From CF-162 sp963667205 (GTDB taxonomy: Bacteria; Chloroflexota; Dehalococcoidia; SM23-28-2; RBG-16-64-32), in assembly GCA_963667205.1 (NCBI GenBank), contig OY762959.1, positions 744,001 to 808,000 of the forward strand: a stretch of 64,000 bases of DNA, written 5' to 3'. Shown here in pieces: positions 50,859 to 59,387 of this stretch. A program made the position numbers and the translations under genes. Position 1 is the stretch's first letter. The number at the start of each line of letters is the position of its first letter. The notes below the pieces were generated by a model. The model searched no databases and was not told the origin of the DNA. It saw only the letters and a list, made by a program, of their open reading frames with translations.

Positions 50859-52120
50859 GCGACACGCGGCGCTTTGCCCCGACCGCTGAGGACCTCTCGC
50901 AGTGCGTTCGCTGCGGGCTCTGCCTCCAGCACTGCCCAACTTATGTCGAGACGCGCCTGGAGACCGAGTCGCCGCGCGGCCGGCTGTACCTGATCCGCGC
51001 CATCGCAGACGACGTGATCGAGCCGACCGCGAACGCACTGGGCCACCTGGACTCCTGCCTGCAGTGCCGCAACTGCGAGGCCGTCTGCCCGTCCGGCGTG
51101 CCTTTCGGGCGGATCATGGAGCACGCGCGGGCGGACGCGGTGGACCGCGGGGCGGCGCCGCTCTCCTGGCGCCTGCGTGCCTTCTTCCTGCGGGAGGTGA
51201 TCGCGCGGCCGGACCGTCTGCGCCTGCTCGGCACGGCGCTGCGGGCATCGGAGCGCCTGGGGCTGCTCTCCGTGGCCCAGCGCCTGCCGTTCGTCGGGCG
51301 GAGCGCTGCGCTGGCGCCGAGGACTCGCGGCCGGCCATTCACGGACACGGGCCTGATCGCCCGGCCGGCCGGCGCTGAGCGGGCGCGCGTGGCGATGCTG
51401 AGCGGCTGCATCATGCCGCTGGCCTACGGCGACGTGCAGCGGGCGACGGCGCGAGTACTGGCCCGCAACGGCTGTGCGGTCAGCGCTCCCGCGGCGCAGG
51501 TCTGCTGCGGAGCGCTGCATGCCCACAACGGCGACCTGGAAACGGCGAGGGCGCTGGCGCGGCGCAACGTCGAAGCCTTCCTGGACGAGGGGCCAGAGTC
51601 GATCGTCGTCAACTCGGCGGGCTGTGCGGCGGCGATGAAGGAGTACGGTGACCTGCTCGCCGACGACGCGGAGTATCGCGACCGGGCGCGGCGGATGTCG
51701 GCGCTCGTGAGAGACGTGCACGAGTACCTGGTCGGAGTGCCGTTCGAGGCGCCGACCGAGGCGCTGGAGCTGACGGTGACGTACCAGGACTCGTGCCACC
51801 TGGCGCACGCGCAGGGCATAACTACGGCGCCGCGACAGGTGCTGAAGGCGATCCCCGGGTTGCGCCTGGCCGAGATGGAGACCCCGGACCGCTGCTGCGG
51901 CGCCGCCGGCGTCTATTCCTTCACGCAGGCGGAGATGTCGATGCGCTTGCTGGACGAGAAGATGATCGACGCTCAGAGCACCGGAGCAGACGTGATCGCG
52001 ACGGCCAACCCCGGCTGCATGACACAGCTGGAGGCCGGCGTGCGACGCAGCGGCGGCAAGGCGCGCGTGCGGCACGTAGTCGAGCTGCTGGACGAGGCTT
52101 ACGGCCCGCCCACCGCCTAA
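50855..52120 (+). CDS. glcF: Glycolate oxidase iron-sulfur subunit GlcF
   Basis: 421 residues. Two 4Fe-4S motifs (CVRCGLCLQHCP around residue 16 and CLQCRNCEAVCPSGVPFG around residue 68) and two CCG domains (QVCCGALHAHNGD, DRCCGAAGVYSFTQ). Passes electrons from GlcDE to the membrane quinone pool. GTG start overlaps the glcE stop. Confidence 0.95.
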   Translation: MSDTRRFAPTAEDLSQCVRCGLCLQHCPTYVETRLETESPRGRLYLIRAIADDVIEPTANALGHLDSCLQCRNCEAVCPSGVPFGRIMEHARADAVDRGAAPLSWRLRAFFLREVIARPDRLRLLGTALRASERLGLLSVAQRLPFVGRSAALAPRTRGRPFTDTGLIARPAGAERARVAMLSGCIMPLAYGDVQRATARVLARNGCAVSAPAAQVCCGALHAHNGDLETARALARRNVEAFLDEGPESIVVNSAGCAAAMKEYGDLLADDAEYRDRARRMSALVRDVHEYLVGVPFEAPTEALELTVTYQDSCHLAHAQGITTAPRQVLKAIPGLRLAEMETPDRCCGAAGVYSFTQAEMSMRLLDEKMIDAQSTGADVIATANPGCMTQLEAGVRRSGGKARVRHVVELLDEAYGPPTA

Positions 52121-52246
52121 TTTACGTTCTGTTTACCAGCCTTAACCGCTTCGCAACCGGCTCCCTGCAATACTGGCCCTGAAGCGACGTGACGCTCGAA
52201 GCATCAGTCCGGGTGAAGAAAGTTGCGAGATTCGTGAAAGGGACGT

Positions 52247-52271
52247 GTAACGGAGCGCAAACCGGGGCGTC
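52247..52271 (+). promoter_or_regulatory. Possible ECF-type promoter upstream of the sigma gene
   Basis: GTAAC (52247-52251) and CGTC (52268-52271) separated by 16 bp resemble ECF sigma -35/-10 elements, about 70 bp before the sigma-factor ATG. It would fit autoregulation. Short motifs such as this occur by chance. Confidence 0.35.
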
Positions 52272-52339
52272 TATTCATCGTCTCAATAGCGGGACATTTG
52301 TTCAGCCATGACGGACGCACGCACCGAGAGTGAGGGAGC

Positions 52340-52973
52340 ATGACCACCGCAAGAATAGCGATTGACGGGACGCGTAAAGCGCCCGCCCGAACAGCCACCA
52401 AACCGGCGGCGCGCAAAACCTCCGCCGCTAAATCCGTGGACGGCGCAGCAGCCCCAACGGTAGCCGAGTTCTCTGACCTCTACAATGATTACTTCGCCAA
52501 GGTCTTCGCCTACGTCTACGGCCGCGTACAGGACAAGGAAGTCTCGCTCGATATCGTCGCCGACGTGTTCGAGAAGGCGTTCGTGAAGGTGAAGTCTTTG
52601 CGATCCCGCGACTCCTTCGGTTCATGGCTCTTCACGATCGCTCGCAACGAGGTCTCTTCGCACTGGCGCAAGGAGAAGCCCGGCCAGAAGGCGGCCCGCG
52701 AAGCGGCGATCGAAAAGGAGCTGCACAGCCAGCCGAAGAGCCCCGAGGAGGTGCTCGTCCACAAAGAGCCGCCTGGAGTTCCTCTCCGGCCTCGTGCGCG
52801 GCCTCCCGAAGCGAGAGCAGGAAATCATCGCGCTCAAGTTCGACGCCGAACTCACGAACCGTGAGATAGCCAGCGTCCTCAGCACCAGCGAGGTCAACGT
52901 GCGGGTGACGATCTTCCGCGCACTTCGCAAGCTGCGCGATCGCATGACGAACCTCAGCGACGACCTGGGATGA
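52340..52973 (+). pseudogene. ECF sigma-70 factor with a +1 frameshift between regions 2 and 4
   Basis: From ATG 52340: a basic Ala/Lys N-terminus, then region 2 (DLYNDYFAKVFAYVYGRVQD, DIVADVFEKAFVKVK, GSWLFTIARNEVSSHWR). After VLVHK (about 52765) this frame turns to Pro/Arg noise, while the next frame gives region 4: RLEFLSGLVRGLPKREQEII, then ALKFDAELTNREIASVLSTS and NVRVTIFRALRKLRDR, to TGA at 52971. One extra base near 52766 explains it, as a sequencing/assembly error, mutation or, less likely, programmed shift. The repaired protein is about 210 residues. A membrane protein gene overlaps its end by ATGA, the usual sigma/anti-sigma layout. Confidence 0.82.
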
Positions 52974-53308
52974 CCCGGGACAACCTGCGAGACGTGATCG
53001 GCCTTCGGATGCAGCTCGCCCGTGAGGTCCTTGACCTGGCGGAGGAACATCGCGACGAAGTCTGGACCCGACTCCGCTCTCGCATCAGCGATCTTCAGGA
53101 CGAGCCTGAAGGTGACGCACGCAAAGAAGCCACGGCGCGACCGGCGGGACCGGTCGGCCCCGAGAGACGCCGCCCCCCGGCCGAGCCTATGTACGCCGGC
53201 GAGGAGCCCACGGAGAGAAGGCTGCGCTGGCCGCGACTGGGCCTGGTCCACGTCGCGGGAGCACTCATCGCCGCCGCCGCCGTCGCCGCAGCGATCGCGC
53301 TAAGCTAG
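52970..53308 (+). CDS. Membrane-anchored partner of the sigma factor (possible anti-sigma)
   Basis: 112 residues. N-terminal helical region (VIGLRMQLAREVLDLAEEHR DEVWTRLRSRI), a Pro/Arg linker and one C-terminal membrane helix (VHVAGALIAAAAVAAAIAL). ATG overlaps the sigma stop (ATGA). The size, topology and coupling suggest an anti-sigma or sensor partner, but no zinc-binding HxxxCxxC motif is present. Confidence 0.6.
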   Translation: MTRDNLRDVIGLRMQLAREVLDLAEEHRDEVWTRLRSRISDLQDEPEGDARKEATARPAGPVGPERRRPPAEPMYAGEEPTERRLRWPRLGLVHVAGALIAAAAVAAAIALS

Positions 53309-53387
53309 CGACGCTGGGCCAACGGCCAGCAGACACACCGGGCGGGTAGAGGACCCCGCACCCCATCAGGACGGTTGGATGGCAGCG

Positions 53388-53567
53388 CTATGCGAGGTCG
53401 TCGCGGGCGCGCTGCTCCCGCATCATCTCAAACAAGAGATTCTCGACGACCATCAGCAACAGGAGCACCTGCCGCTGTTGCCGGCGCGACATGCGCGCCA
53501 GCATGTGAAGTAGTTCTGGATCGACGCGCTCCGCGAGCGCAGAGCGATCGTCAGTTCCTTCAGCCAT
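53388..53567 (-). CDS. Small tail-only relative of the neighbouring XRE regulators
   Basis: 59 residues, ATG at 53567 and TAG at 53388. It reads MAEGTDDRSALAERVDPELL, then HMLARMSRRQQRQVLLLLMV and VENLLFEMMREQRARDDLA. The PELLHMLARMSRRQQRQVLL part matches the C-terminal tails of the XRE proteins at 54469 (PELLRFLARFPQEQQTYLL) and 53571 (GELLGYLAGLPREKQRRLL). It has no HTH. It may pair with those regulators. Confidence 0.7.
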   Translation of the reverse strand: MAEGTDDRSALAERVDPELLHMLARMSRRQQRQVLLLLMVVENLLFEMMREQRARDDLA

Positions 53568-53570
53568 GGG

Positions 53571-54011
53571 CTACAAGGGTACCTTGGTCAGGCGGCCTGC
53601 GCGCGCCGCGGTACTCTCCGCTTCGCCTGCTTCGCCGCGGTCTTCCGTGCCGGGTTCTGTACCCGCGAGCACCTGTTCGATGCCCTGCAGTAGCGAAAGC
53701 AAGCGCCGCTGCTTCTCTCGCGGCAGGCCCGCCAGGTAGCCCAGCAGCTCGCCGTCGATCGTCGATTCGTAGCGCTCGTAGACTTCGCGAAGCGTGCGCA
53801 CGGTCGGGTAACCAGCGGCCTCAAAGAGGTCGTCCGGATCGATGTTCATCGCCTGAGCGACGCGTAGCAGCACGGCCGCCGACGGGTTCTTCACTTCACC
53901 GTTCTCAAGCTGCGAAAGGTAACCCTGGCTGACGGATGAGCTCTGGGCCAGCTGACCTTGAGTGAGTTCACACTTGTCGCGCAGCTTGCGGATTCTGTCT
54001 CCAAGCTTCAT
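53571..54011 (-). CDS. XRE-family HTH regulator 2
   Basis: 146 residues. N-terminal HTH (LRDKCELTQGQLAQSSSVSQ GYLSQLENGEVKNPS, around residues 10-44), linker NIDPDDLFEAAGYP, then the tail GELLGYLAGLPREKQRRLLS LLQGIEQ. Only 3 bp separate it from the tail-only gene downstream. Paralogue of 54469-54852. Confidence 0.92.
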   Translation of the reverse strand: MKLGDRIRKLRDKCELTQGQLAQSSSVSQGYLSQLENGEVKNPSAAVLLRVAQAMNIDPDDLFEAAGYPTVRTLREVYERYESTIDGELLGYLAGLPREKQRRLLSLLQGIEQVLAGTEPGTEDRGEAGEAESTAARAGRLTKVPL

Positions 54012-54046
54012 ATCGTTCCTCGCTACTACGGGGGTCGTGTCGCGCG

Positions 54047-54457
54047 TCAGACGCGCGCTTCTTGCTTCTCGGTGACGCCGGACGGCGACGCGTTTGGCGC
54101 CTGATCGGCCGCCGGCTGACTGACGATAACCAGGCTGTCGCCCTTCGCGATGTCGGCCTTGCAGGCGTTTCCAGCGGGCAGCTCCAGCGCGGAGTGGCCG
54201 CGGCTGAGCGCCGCGCGGAAAGGCTTGACGTTCGCGGCGACTTTGACGACTCGCTTCTCACGGTCGAGGAAGACGACGTCGATCGGAAAGCGCATGAAGG
54301 CCGTGTGGATCGAAGCGCTGGGCTCAATGAGGAGCGCCTCGTCGGAGGCCATGACCTTGCGCAGCATGAGGCCGCGAAAGCGCCCCCAGAAGCTGCGCGC
54401 GACGGCCGCGTCTTCCGCGACGACGGTTCCTTTGCTGACGTTGAGGATGCGTGCCAC
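54047..54457 (-). CDS. DUF192-family protein
   Basis: 136 residues, GTG start. DUF192 core: ARSFWGRFRGLMLRKVMASD, LLIEPSASIHTAFMRFPIDV VFLD, VKPFRAALSRGHSALELPAG. Proteins of this family are small beta-rich and of unknown function; usually exported, but no signal is evident here. Lies between the two XRE genes in the unit downstream of the Tad genes. Confidence 0.9.
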   Translation of the reverse strand: MARILNVSKGTVVAEDAAVARSFWGRFRGLMLRKVMASDEALLIEPSASIHTAFMRFPIDVVFLDREKRVVKVAANVKPFRAALSRGHSALELPAGNACKADIAKGDSLVIVSQPAADQAPNASPSGVTEKQEARV

Positions 54458-54468
54458 GCCCGTCCTCG

Positions 54469-54852
54469 CTAGCTCTTCGCCGTGACGTTCTGGGCCACCG
54501 GCTCGGATCCGCCGTTCTGCTGGTCGAGACTCTTCAACAGGCGCAGGAGATAAGTCTGCTGCTCCTGCGGGAAGCGGGCCAGGAAGCGCAACAGCTCCGG
54601 GTCCACTTCGACGGCGAACTCGGACGCGTTACCGTTGGCGCCGCTGTCGTAGCCGGCGGCATCCATGAGGACGCGCGGGTCGACGTTGAGCGCCTGCGCC
54701 AGTCGAAAGATGACGGCTGCGCTGGGGTTCTGGACCTCGTCGTTCTCAAGCTGGGAGAGGTATCCCTGGCTGAGGCCGCCCTGAGAGGACAGCTGTGCCT
54801 GGCTCATCCCGAGCTCTTCCCGCAGCTCCCTGATCTTCTTTCCGAGGGCCAT
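54469..54852 (-). CDS. XRE-family HTH regulator 1
   Basis: 127 residues from ATG 54852. HTH at residues 6-41 (IRELREELGMSQAQLSSQGG LSQGYLSQLENDEVQNPS), linker NVDPRVLMDAAGYDSG, tail PELLRFLARFPQEQQTYLLR LLKSLDQQ. It lies 11 bp after tadC, so it is probably co-transcribed with the pilus genes. Operator unknown. Confidence 0.92.
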   Translation of the reverse strand: MALGKKIRELREELGMSQAQLSSQGGLSQGYLSQLENDEVQNPSAAVIFRLAQALNVDPRVLMDAAGYDSGANGNASEFAVEVDPELLRFLARFPQEQQTYLLRLLKSLDQQNGGSEPVAQNVTAKS

Positions 54853-54863
54853 GTTTGGGTTCT

Positions 54864-55769
54864 TCAAAACGACTCCGAGATTCTGATCACCGCCGGGCTG
54901 AGGATCACGGCGAGGAACGCCGGGAAGATCAGCAGCACCAGCGGGAAGATCATCTTGATCGGTGCTTCGTGCGCAAGGCGCTCGGCTCGTTGCCGCCGCT
55001 GCACGCGCAACTGGTCGGACTGAACGCGCAACACCTGGGCGATACCAACGCCGAGTTTCTCGGCCTGGATGATCGATGAGATGAAGTTCGTAAGCTCTTC
55101 GACGCCCAGGCGCTCGGACATCTCTTCCATCGCCTCGCGCCTCAGCTTGCCCATCGCGATGTCGCGCAGCATCCGCTGAAGCTCGATGACGAGAGGCCCC
55201 TGGCCTTGCTCCGCGACGCGCGACAGCGCAGCGTCCAGACCAAGGCCCGCTTCTACGCAGGTCGTGACGAGGTCGAGGTTGTCCGGAAGGCTGAGGGCGA
55301 CGGCCTTCTGCTTCGCCGAAACCCGGCCCTTGAGCCAGATGCGCGGCAGCATGTAGCCGAGCACCAGCAGGACGGCGCCGACTCCCAGCGCCGGGACGCT
55401 GCCGACGGTGACGAACGCCGCGATCCCGAGTACGCCGAAGACGGCGAGCGACGTAATCCACATTGTGACGAACGTGCTCAGCTTCATCGGCGAACCCGCC
55501 ATGACCAGCTGGTGCTCGATGCCTGTCAGCACTGACTGCGGCAGAAGGTTGGTCGCGCTTCTCGAAAGACCTTCGATAGCCGGCCTGGCGACGCGTTCAG
55601 CGAAGGACATCTCAAGGTCAACGTCTACGGTGTCGCGCTGCGTTGTAGCTTGCGCGCGGAACGTCTCTATGCGCGTCTGCATGAGGGAGCCGGACTTGCG
55701 ACCGAAAGTGGCAACTGCGAGGCAGCCGAAGGTCCCGGTGAGGACTGCGATGATCAGAACGATAAGCAT
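54864..55769 (-). CDS. tadC: TadC, type II secretion system F-domain protein
   Basis: 301 residues. N-terminal membrane helix, then LPQSVLTGIEHQLVMAGSP, paired helices (FVTMWITSLAVFGVLGIAAF; LGVGAVLLVLGYMLPRIWLK), the T2SF domain DNLDLVTTCVEAGLGLDAAL and MEEMSERLGVEELTNFISSI, and a terminal membrane helix. Inner-membrane platform protein of the Tad pilus, partner of TadB. Confidence 0.93.
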   Translation of the reverse strand: MLIVLIIAVLTGTFGCLAVATFGRKSGSLMQTRIETFRAQATTQRDTVDVDLEMSFAERVARPAIEGLSRSATNLLPQSVLTGIEHQLVMAGSPMKLSTFVTMWITSLAVFGVLGIAAFVTVGSVPALGVGAVLLVLGYMLPRIWLKGRVSAKQKAVALSLPDNLDLVTTCVEAGLGLDAALSRVAEQGQGPLVIELQRMLRDIAMGKLRREAMEEMSERLGVEELTNFISSIIQAEKLGVGIAQVLRVQSDQLRVQRRQRAERLAHEAPIKMIFPLVLLIFPAFLAVILSPAVIRISESF

Positions 55770-55778
55770 GGTTCTCTC

Positions 55779-56759
55779 CTAGACCTCGATCGCCATGATT
55801 CGCTTCATCGCCAGATAGCCCACCACCTCGAGCCCGACGGCGACGACGAGGATGATGCGGCCGATGCTCTCCTCGAAGAAGACGCTCATGTAGCCCGGGT
55901 TCATGACCGTGAAGACCGCGAACATGAAGACCGGGAGGCCGCCGACGACGATGCCGGTCAGCTTCTGCTGTGCGGTCAGGGTGGCGATGTCGCCGCGGAT
56001 GCGCTCACGTTCGCGCATCGTGTATGCGACGTTGTCGAGGATCTCCGAGAGGTTTCCGCCGACTGCGCGCTGAATGTTGATCGCCGTGAGGACCAAGTCC
56101 AGGTCCCTGCTGTTGATGCGCTCACCCATCGCGCCCAGGGCGGCTTCGGATGTCATTCCCAACGTCGCCTCGCGCAGCGTGCGCCGCAGCTCCAGACCCA
56201 GCGGTGCGGGAAGCTGACTGCCGGCGAACTCCAGGCTCTGCATCAAGCCATAGCCGGACTTGATCGAGTTGGAGACCATGCCCAGCATGTCAACGAGCTG
56301 AGCGGTGATGCGCTCGGCGCGCTTATTGCGCTTGTTCGCCAGCCATTGTGTCGGCGCCATGAAGCCGACTACGGCCAGGATCAGAGCGATGAAGAGATTG
56401 AACAGCGCAAAGCCGAAGACCAGCGGCACCAGGAAGAGGGCGACCGCCGCGATCAGGCGAATCATGTAGTATTCGCCAACGCGAAGGGGCACGCCGGCCC
56501 GCTCCAACTGGAGGACAGTGGCCTCCGTGCCGCCCATTCGGGCGAGCAACGAGCTGACCAGCGGAATGCCGGAGTAGGCTCGCTTGGGCCGGAATCCATC
56601 GGCGTCGTTCTGACTGTCCGGCCGCTTCTCGTCTTCGCGGAAGGCCTTGAGCCGGGCTTCGACGAAGCGAGAGCGGGACTCACGCTTGCCAAAGGCAAGC
56701 ACCGACAGCACAACAGTTCCGAGGACGAGCCCGCAGATGGCCAGGAGGAGCAAGCTCAT
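55779..56759 (-). CDS. tadB: TadB, type II secretion system F-domain protein
   Basis: 326 residues. N-terminal helix, FVEARLKAFREDEKRPDS linker, helices around residues 100-150, then VDMLGMVSNSIKSGYGLMQS and ALGAMGERINSRDLDLVLTA, with the terminal membrane helix at residues 270-320. Platform protein of the Tad machinery. ATG lies 1 bp after the cpaF stop. Confidence 0.94.
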   Translation of the reverse strand: MSLLLLAICGLVLGTVVLSVLAFGKRESRSRFVEARLKAFREDEKRPDSQNDADGFRPKRAYSGIPLVSSLLARMGGTEATVLQLERAGVPLRVGEYYMIRLIAAVALFLVPLVFGFALFNLFIALILAVVGFMAPTQWLANKRNKRAERITAQLVDMLGMVSNSIKSGYGLMQSLEFAGSQLPAPLGLELRRTLREATLGMTSEAALGAMGERINSRDLDLVLTAINIQRAVGGNLSEILDNVAYTMRERERIRGDIATLTAQQKLTGIVVGGLPVFMFAVFTVMNPGYMSVFFEESIGRIILVVAVGLEVVGYLAMKRIMAIEV

Positions 56760-56760
56760 G

Positions 56761-58134
56761 CTATGCGCTCCTCGCCAGGAAGATACCTTCCGGCAGGTTA
56801 ATGCCGGCGGCCTCGAACCGCTCGGCGAAGCTCGGGCGGATGCCGGTCGGGCGCATCTCGCCGTGGATCTTGCCTTCGGTGTCGATGTGCGTCTGCCTGA
56901 ACTCGAAGAGGTCCTGCAGAGTGATGACGTCGCCTTCCATGCCGGTGCACTCGGTGACTTTGGTCACGCGACGGACACCGTCGGTGAAGCGGGCGAGCTG
57001 GATGAAGACATCGAGGGCCGATGCCGTCTGCTCACGGATTGCCCGGTCGGGCAGTTCCAGGCTGGCCATCAGCACCATGTTCTCGATACGGGCGAGGGCG
57101 TCACGCGGCGAGTTGGCGTGAATCGTTGAGAGTGAACCCTCGTGGCCAGTGTTCATCGCGTTGAGCATGTCGAAGGCCTCCGGGCCGCGGACCTCGCCGA
57201 TGATGATTCGGTCGGGGCGCATGCGGAGGGTGTTTCGCAGGAGGTCTCGCTGGGTGACCTCACCCTTGCCGTCGATGTTGGCCGGGCGGGCTTCCAGGGA
57301 GACGACGTGCGGCTGCTGGATCTTGATCTCCATCGGGTCCTCAATGGTGAGGATGCGCTCACCTTCCGGGATGAACACGGACATCGCGTTGAGGAACGTG
57401 GTCTTGCCGGTGCCGGTACCGCCGGAGACGATGATGCTGAGCTTGAGCCTGACGCAGGCCTTGAGGAACTCAGCCATGTCCGGCGTGAGCGTCTGCGCCG
57501 CCACCAGGTCGTCCATGCTCAGCTTGTCGGCACGGAACTTACGAATGGTGATAGTGGGGCTCTTCGGAGCCACCGGCGGGATGATCACGTTCACACGGGA
57601 GCCGTCGGGAAGGCGAGCGTCGACCATGGGCGACGATTCGTCCACGCGGCGTCCGATGGGCGCGATGACGCGCTCGATCACGCGCATGATGTGTGTCAGA
57701 TCGCGGAAGCGTACATCGCTGAGGTAGAGGATGCCCTCGCGCTCGAAGAACACTTCTTCCGGCGCGTTGACCATGACCTCTGAGATCGACGGGTCGCGGA
57801 GCAGCGCGTCGATCGGGCCCAGGCCGACGACTTCGTCGACGACGCGGGCGACGATCTGGTCGCGCGTGATTCCGCCGACGTTTGGCAGTTCGCGCTTGAG
57901 CAGCGTCTCGCCGGCCCCTTCGACGACGCGACGCCGTTCGTCGGAGGGCAGAGCGGCGATCTGGTCCGCATCCAGTTCTTCGATGAGCATCTGGTGGATG
58001 CGGAAGATGAGCTGCTCCATGTCCTCGTTGTAGCGGCCGGGAGTGGCGCGGACGGTGCCACCGCTGACCGGAGTACCGCCGGCGGAATCGCTGGACTGCT
58101 GAGGACGGTTGTTGACGGGCTTCCAGTTTGTCAT
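56761..58134 (-). CDS. cpaF: CpaF/TadA secretion ATPase
   Basis: 457 residues. N-terminal helical domain, VVDEVVGLGPIDALLRDPSI SEVMVN, Walker A VSGGTGTGKTTFLNAMSV (around residue 240), Asp box ILTIEDPMEIK, Walker B RIIIGEVRGPEAFDMLNAMN TGHEGSLSTIHANSP. Hexameric ATPase powering Flp pilus assembly. Gap of 3 bp after cpaE. Confidence 0.97.
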   Translation of the reverse strand: MTNWKPVNNRPQQSSDSAGGTPVSGGTVRATPGRYNEDMEQLIFRIHQMLIEELDADQIAALPSDERRRVVEGAGETLLKRELPNVGGITRDQIVARVVDEVVGLGPIDALLRDPSISEVMVNAPEEVFFEREGILYLSDVRFRDLTHIMRVIERVIAPIGRRVDESSPMVDARLPDGSRVNVIIPPVAPKSPTITIRKFRADKLSMDDLVAAQTLTPDMAEFLKACVRLKLSIIVSGGTGTGKTTFLNAMSVFIPEGERILTIEDPMEIKIQQPHVVSLEARPANIDGKGEVTQRDLLRNTLRMRPDRIIIGEVRGPEAFDMLNAMNTGHEGSLSTIHANSPRDALARIENMVLMASLELPDRAIREQTASALDVFIQLARFTDGVRRVTKVTECTGMEGDVITLQDLFEFRQTHIDTEGKIHGEMRPTGIRPSFAERFEAAGINLPEGIFLARSA

Positions 58135-58137
58135 GAG

Positions 58138-59379
58138 TTACTCCACACTCACTTCTTCTCTGTCCTGCGTTCCCAGGATCTTCGAGAAGAGGCCACCCTT
58201 CTGGCCGTCGTTGGATGGCGGCGAGTTCTGCTGTCGCACGCCGCTGAGCGCGAATGACATCTCGACGATGCTCTCCGACGCCTTTGACTGCGGCTTCGCC
58301 AGCACGACCGGCATACCCAGCTGAGTCGCCGTGCTGATGTTGCGGTCGTACGGGATCGACCAGAAGACGTCACGGCCGAGCATCCGCTTCACTTCCTTCG
58401 GCTGCACGTTCGTGGCTTCGTTAGTTGCGTTGATGACGAGCTTGATCTTCTCCTGGGGGAAGTTCCAGGAGCGCAGCATGTCGATGGCCAGTAGCGTGTC
58501 CTTGAGGCTGGCCATGTCAACAGTGGCGACTAGCACCAGCACAGAGGCCAGCTCCAGCGCCCTGGCGACGATATCGTTGAAGGTGCCGGGGGTGTCCAGG
58601 ATGACGTAGTCGTAGCTCTGCGTGAGCGTCGTTACGATCTTTTCGATGTGACCGGCGTGGACGTTTCTCCAGTCGGTGGGCCGAATCGGCGCGGGCAGAA
58701 TGTAGACGCCGCTGTTGTGCTGATAGAGGCAATCCTCCACCATCTCGGCGGTTATCGAATCTTCGTCCACAGCGAGGTCGGCGATGCTGCGTTCGACCGG
58801 GATGTCCATGAGGATGCCGACGTCGCCGAATCGAGTGTCGAGGTCGACGAGGGCAGCCGACTGGTGGGTCTTCTGCACGAGCGCCGTGGCGACGTTGGTA
58901 GCGATCGTCGTCTTGCCGATGCCACCCTTGGCGCCGAATACGGTGATCACCGATCCAGCGGCGATTGGCTCGTTCACTTCGCCGGCGAGGCGCTGGCGCT
59001 TGCGTTCCCCCTGTGCGAGTACCGTGTGGATCGAGTTGACCAGGTCTTCGTCCTTGACCGGCGCCGCCAGGAAGTCGCTGACTCCTGCCAGCATCGACTT
59101 ACGCATGGCGTCCGGGTCACGGATGGTTGAATAGCCGATGATGACGGTGCTTGGCAGCATGCCCGAGAGGGCCTCGACGGTCTGGAGGGCGCGGATCGTC
59201 GGCTCTTCGACGGCGATCACGATGACCTCCGGCTCGGACTTCTTGGCCAGCGTGACGGCCTCGATGCCGTAGCCCGCCTCGCCGACGACCGTGAAGCCCG
59301 AGACGACGAGCGCCTTGCTCACGTCGGACCGGCTGTTGAGGTCCTGGTCGATGACTGCTACACGTGGGTTATTCGTCAT
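58138..59379 (-). CDS. cpaE: CpaE/TadZ pilus localisation ATPase
   Basis: 413 residues from ATG at 59379; a GTG at 59391 overlapping the cpaB stop is an alternative. N-terminal receiver-like domain (VAVIDQDLNSRSDVSKALVV) whose phospho-acceptor position is not Asp (EVIVIAVEEP). A ParA/MinD-type ATPase follows with the deviant Walker A FGAKGGIGKTTIATNVATAL, ALVDLDTRFGDVGILMDIP and YDYVILDTPGTF. Places the Tad machine in the cell. Confidence 0.94.
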   Translation of the reverse strand: MTNNPRVAVIDQDLNSRSDVSKALVVSGFTVVGEAGYGIEAVTLAKKSEPEVIVIAVEEPTIRALQTVEALSGMLPSTVIIGYSTIRDPDAMRKSMLAGVSDFLAAPVKDEDLVNSIHTVLAQGERKRQRLAGEVNEPIAAGSVITVFGAKGGIGKTTIATNVATALVQKTHQSAALVDLDTRFGDVGILMDIPVERSIADLAVDEDSITAEMVEDCLYQHNSGVYILPAPIRPTDWRNVHAGHIEKIVTTLTQSYDYVILDTPGTFNDIVARALELASVLVLVATVDMASLKDTLLAIDMLRSWNFPQEKIKLVINATNEATNVQPKEVKRMLGRDVFWSIPYDRNISTATQLGMPVVLAKPQSKASESIVEMSFALSGVRQQNSPPSNDGQKGGLFSKILGTQDREEVSVE

Positions 59380-59387
59380 GTTGTTGC

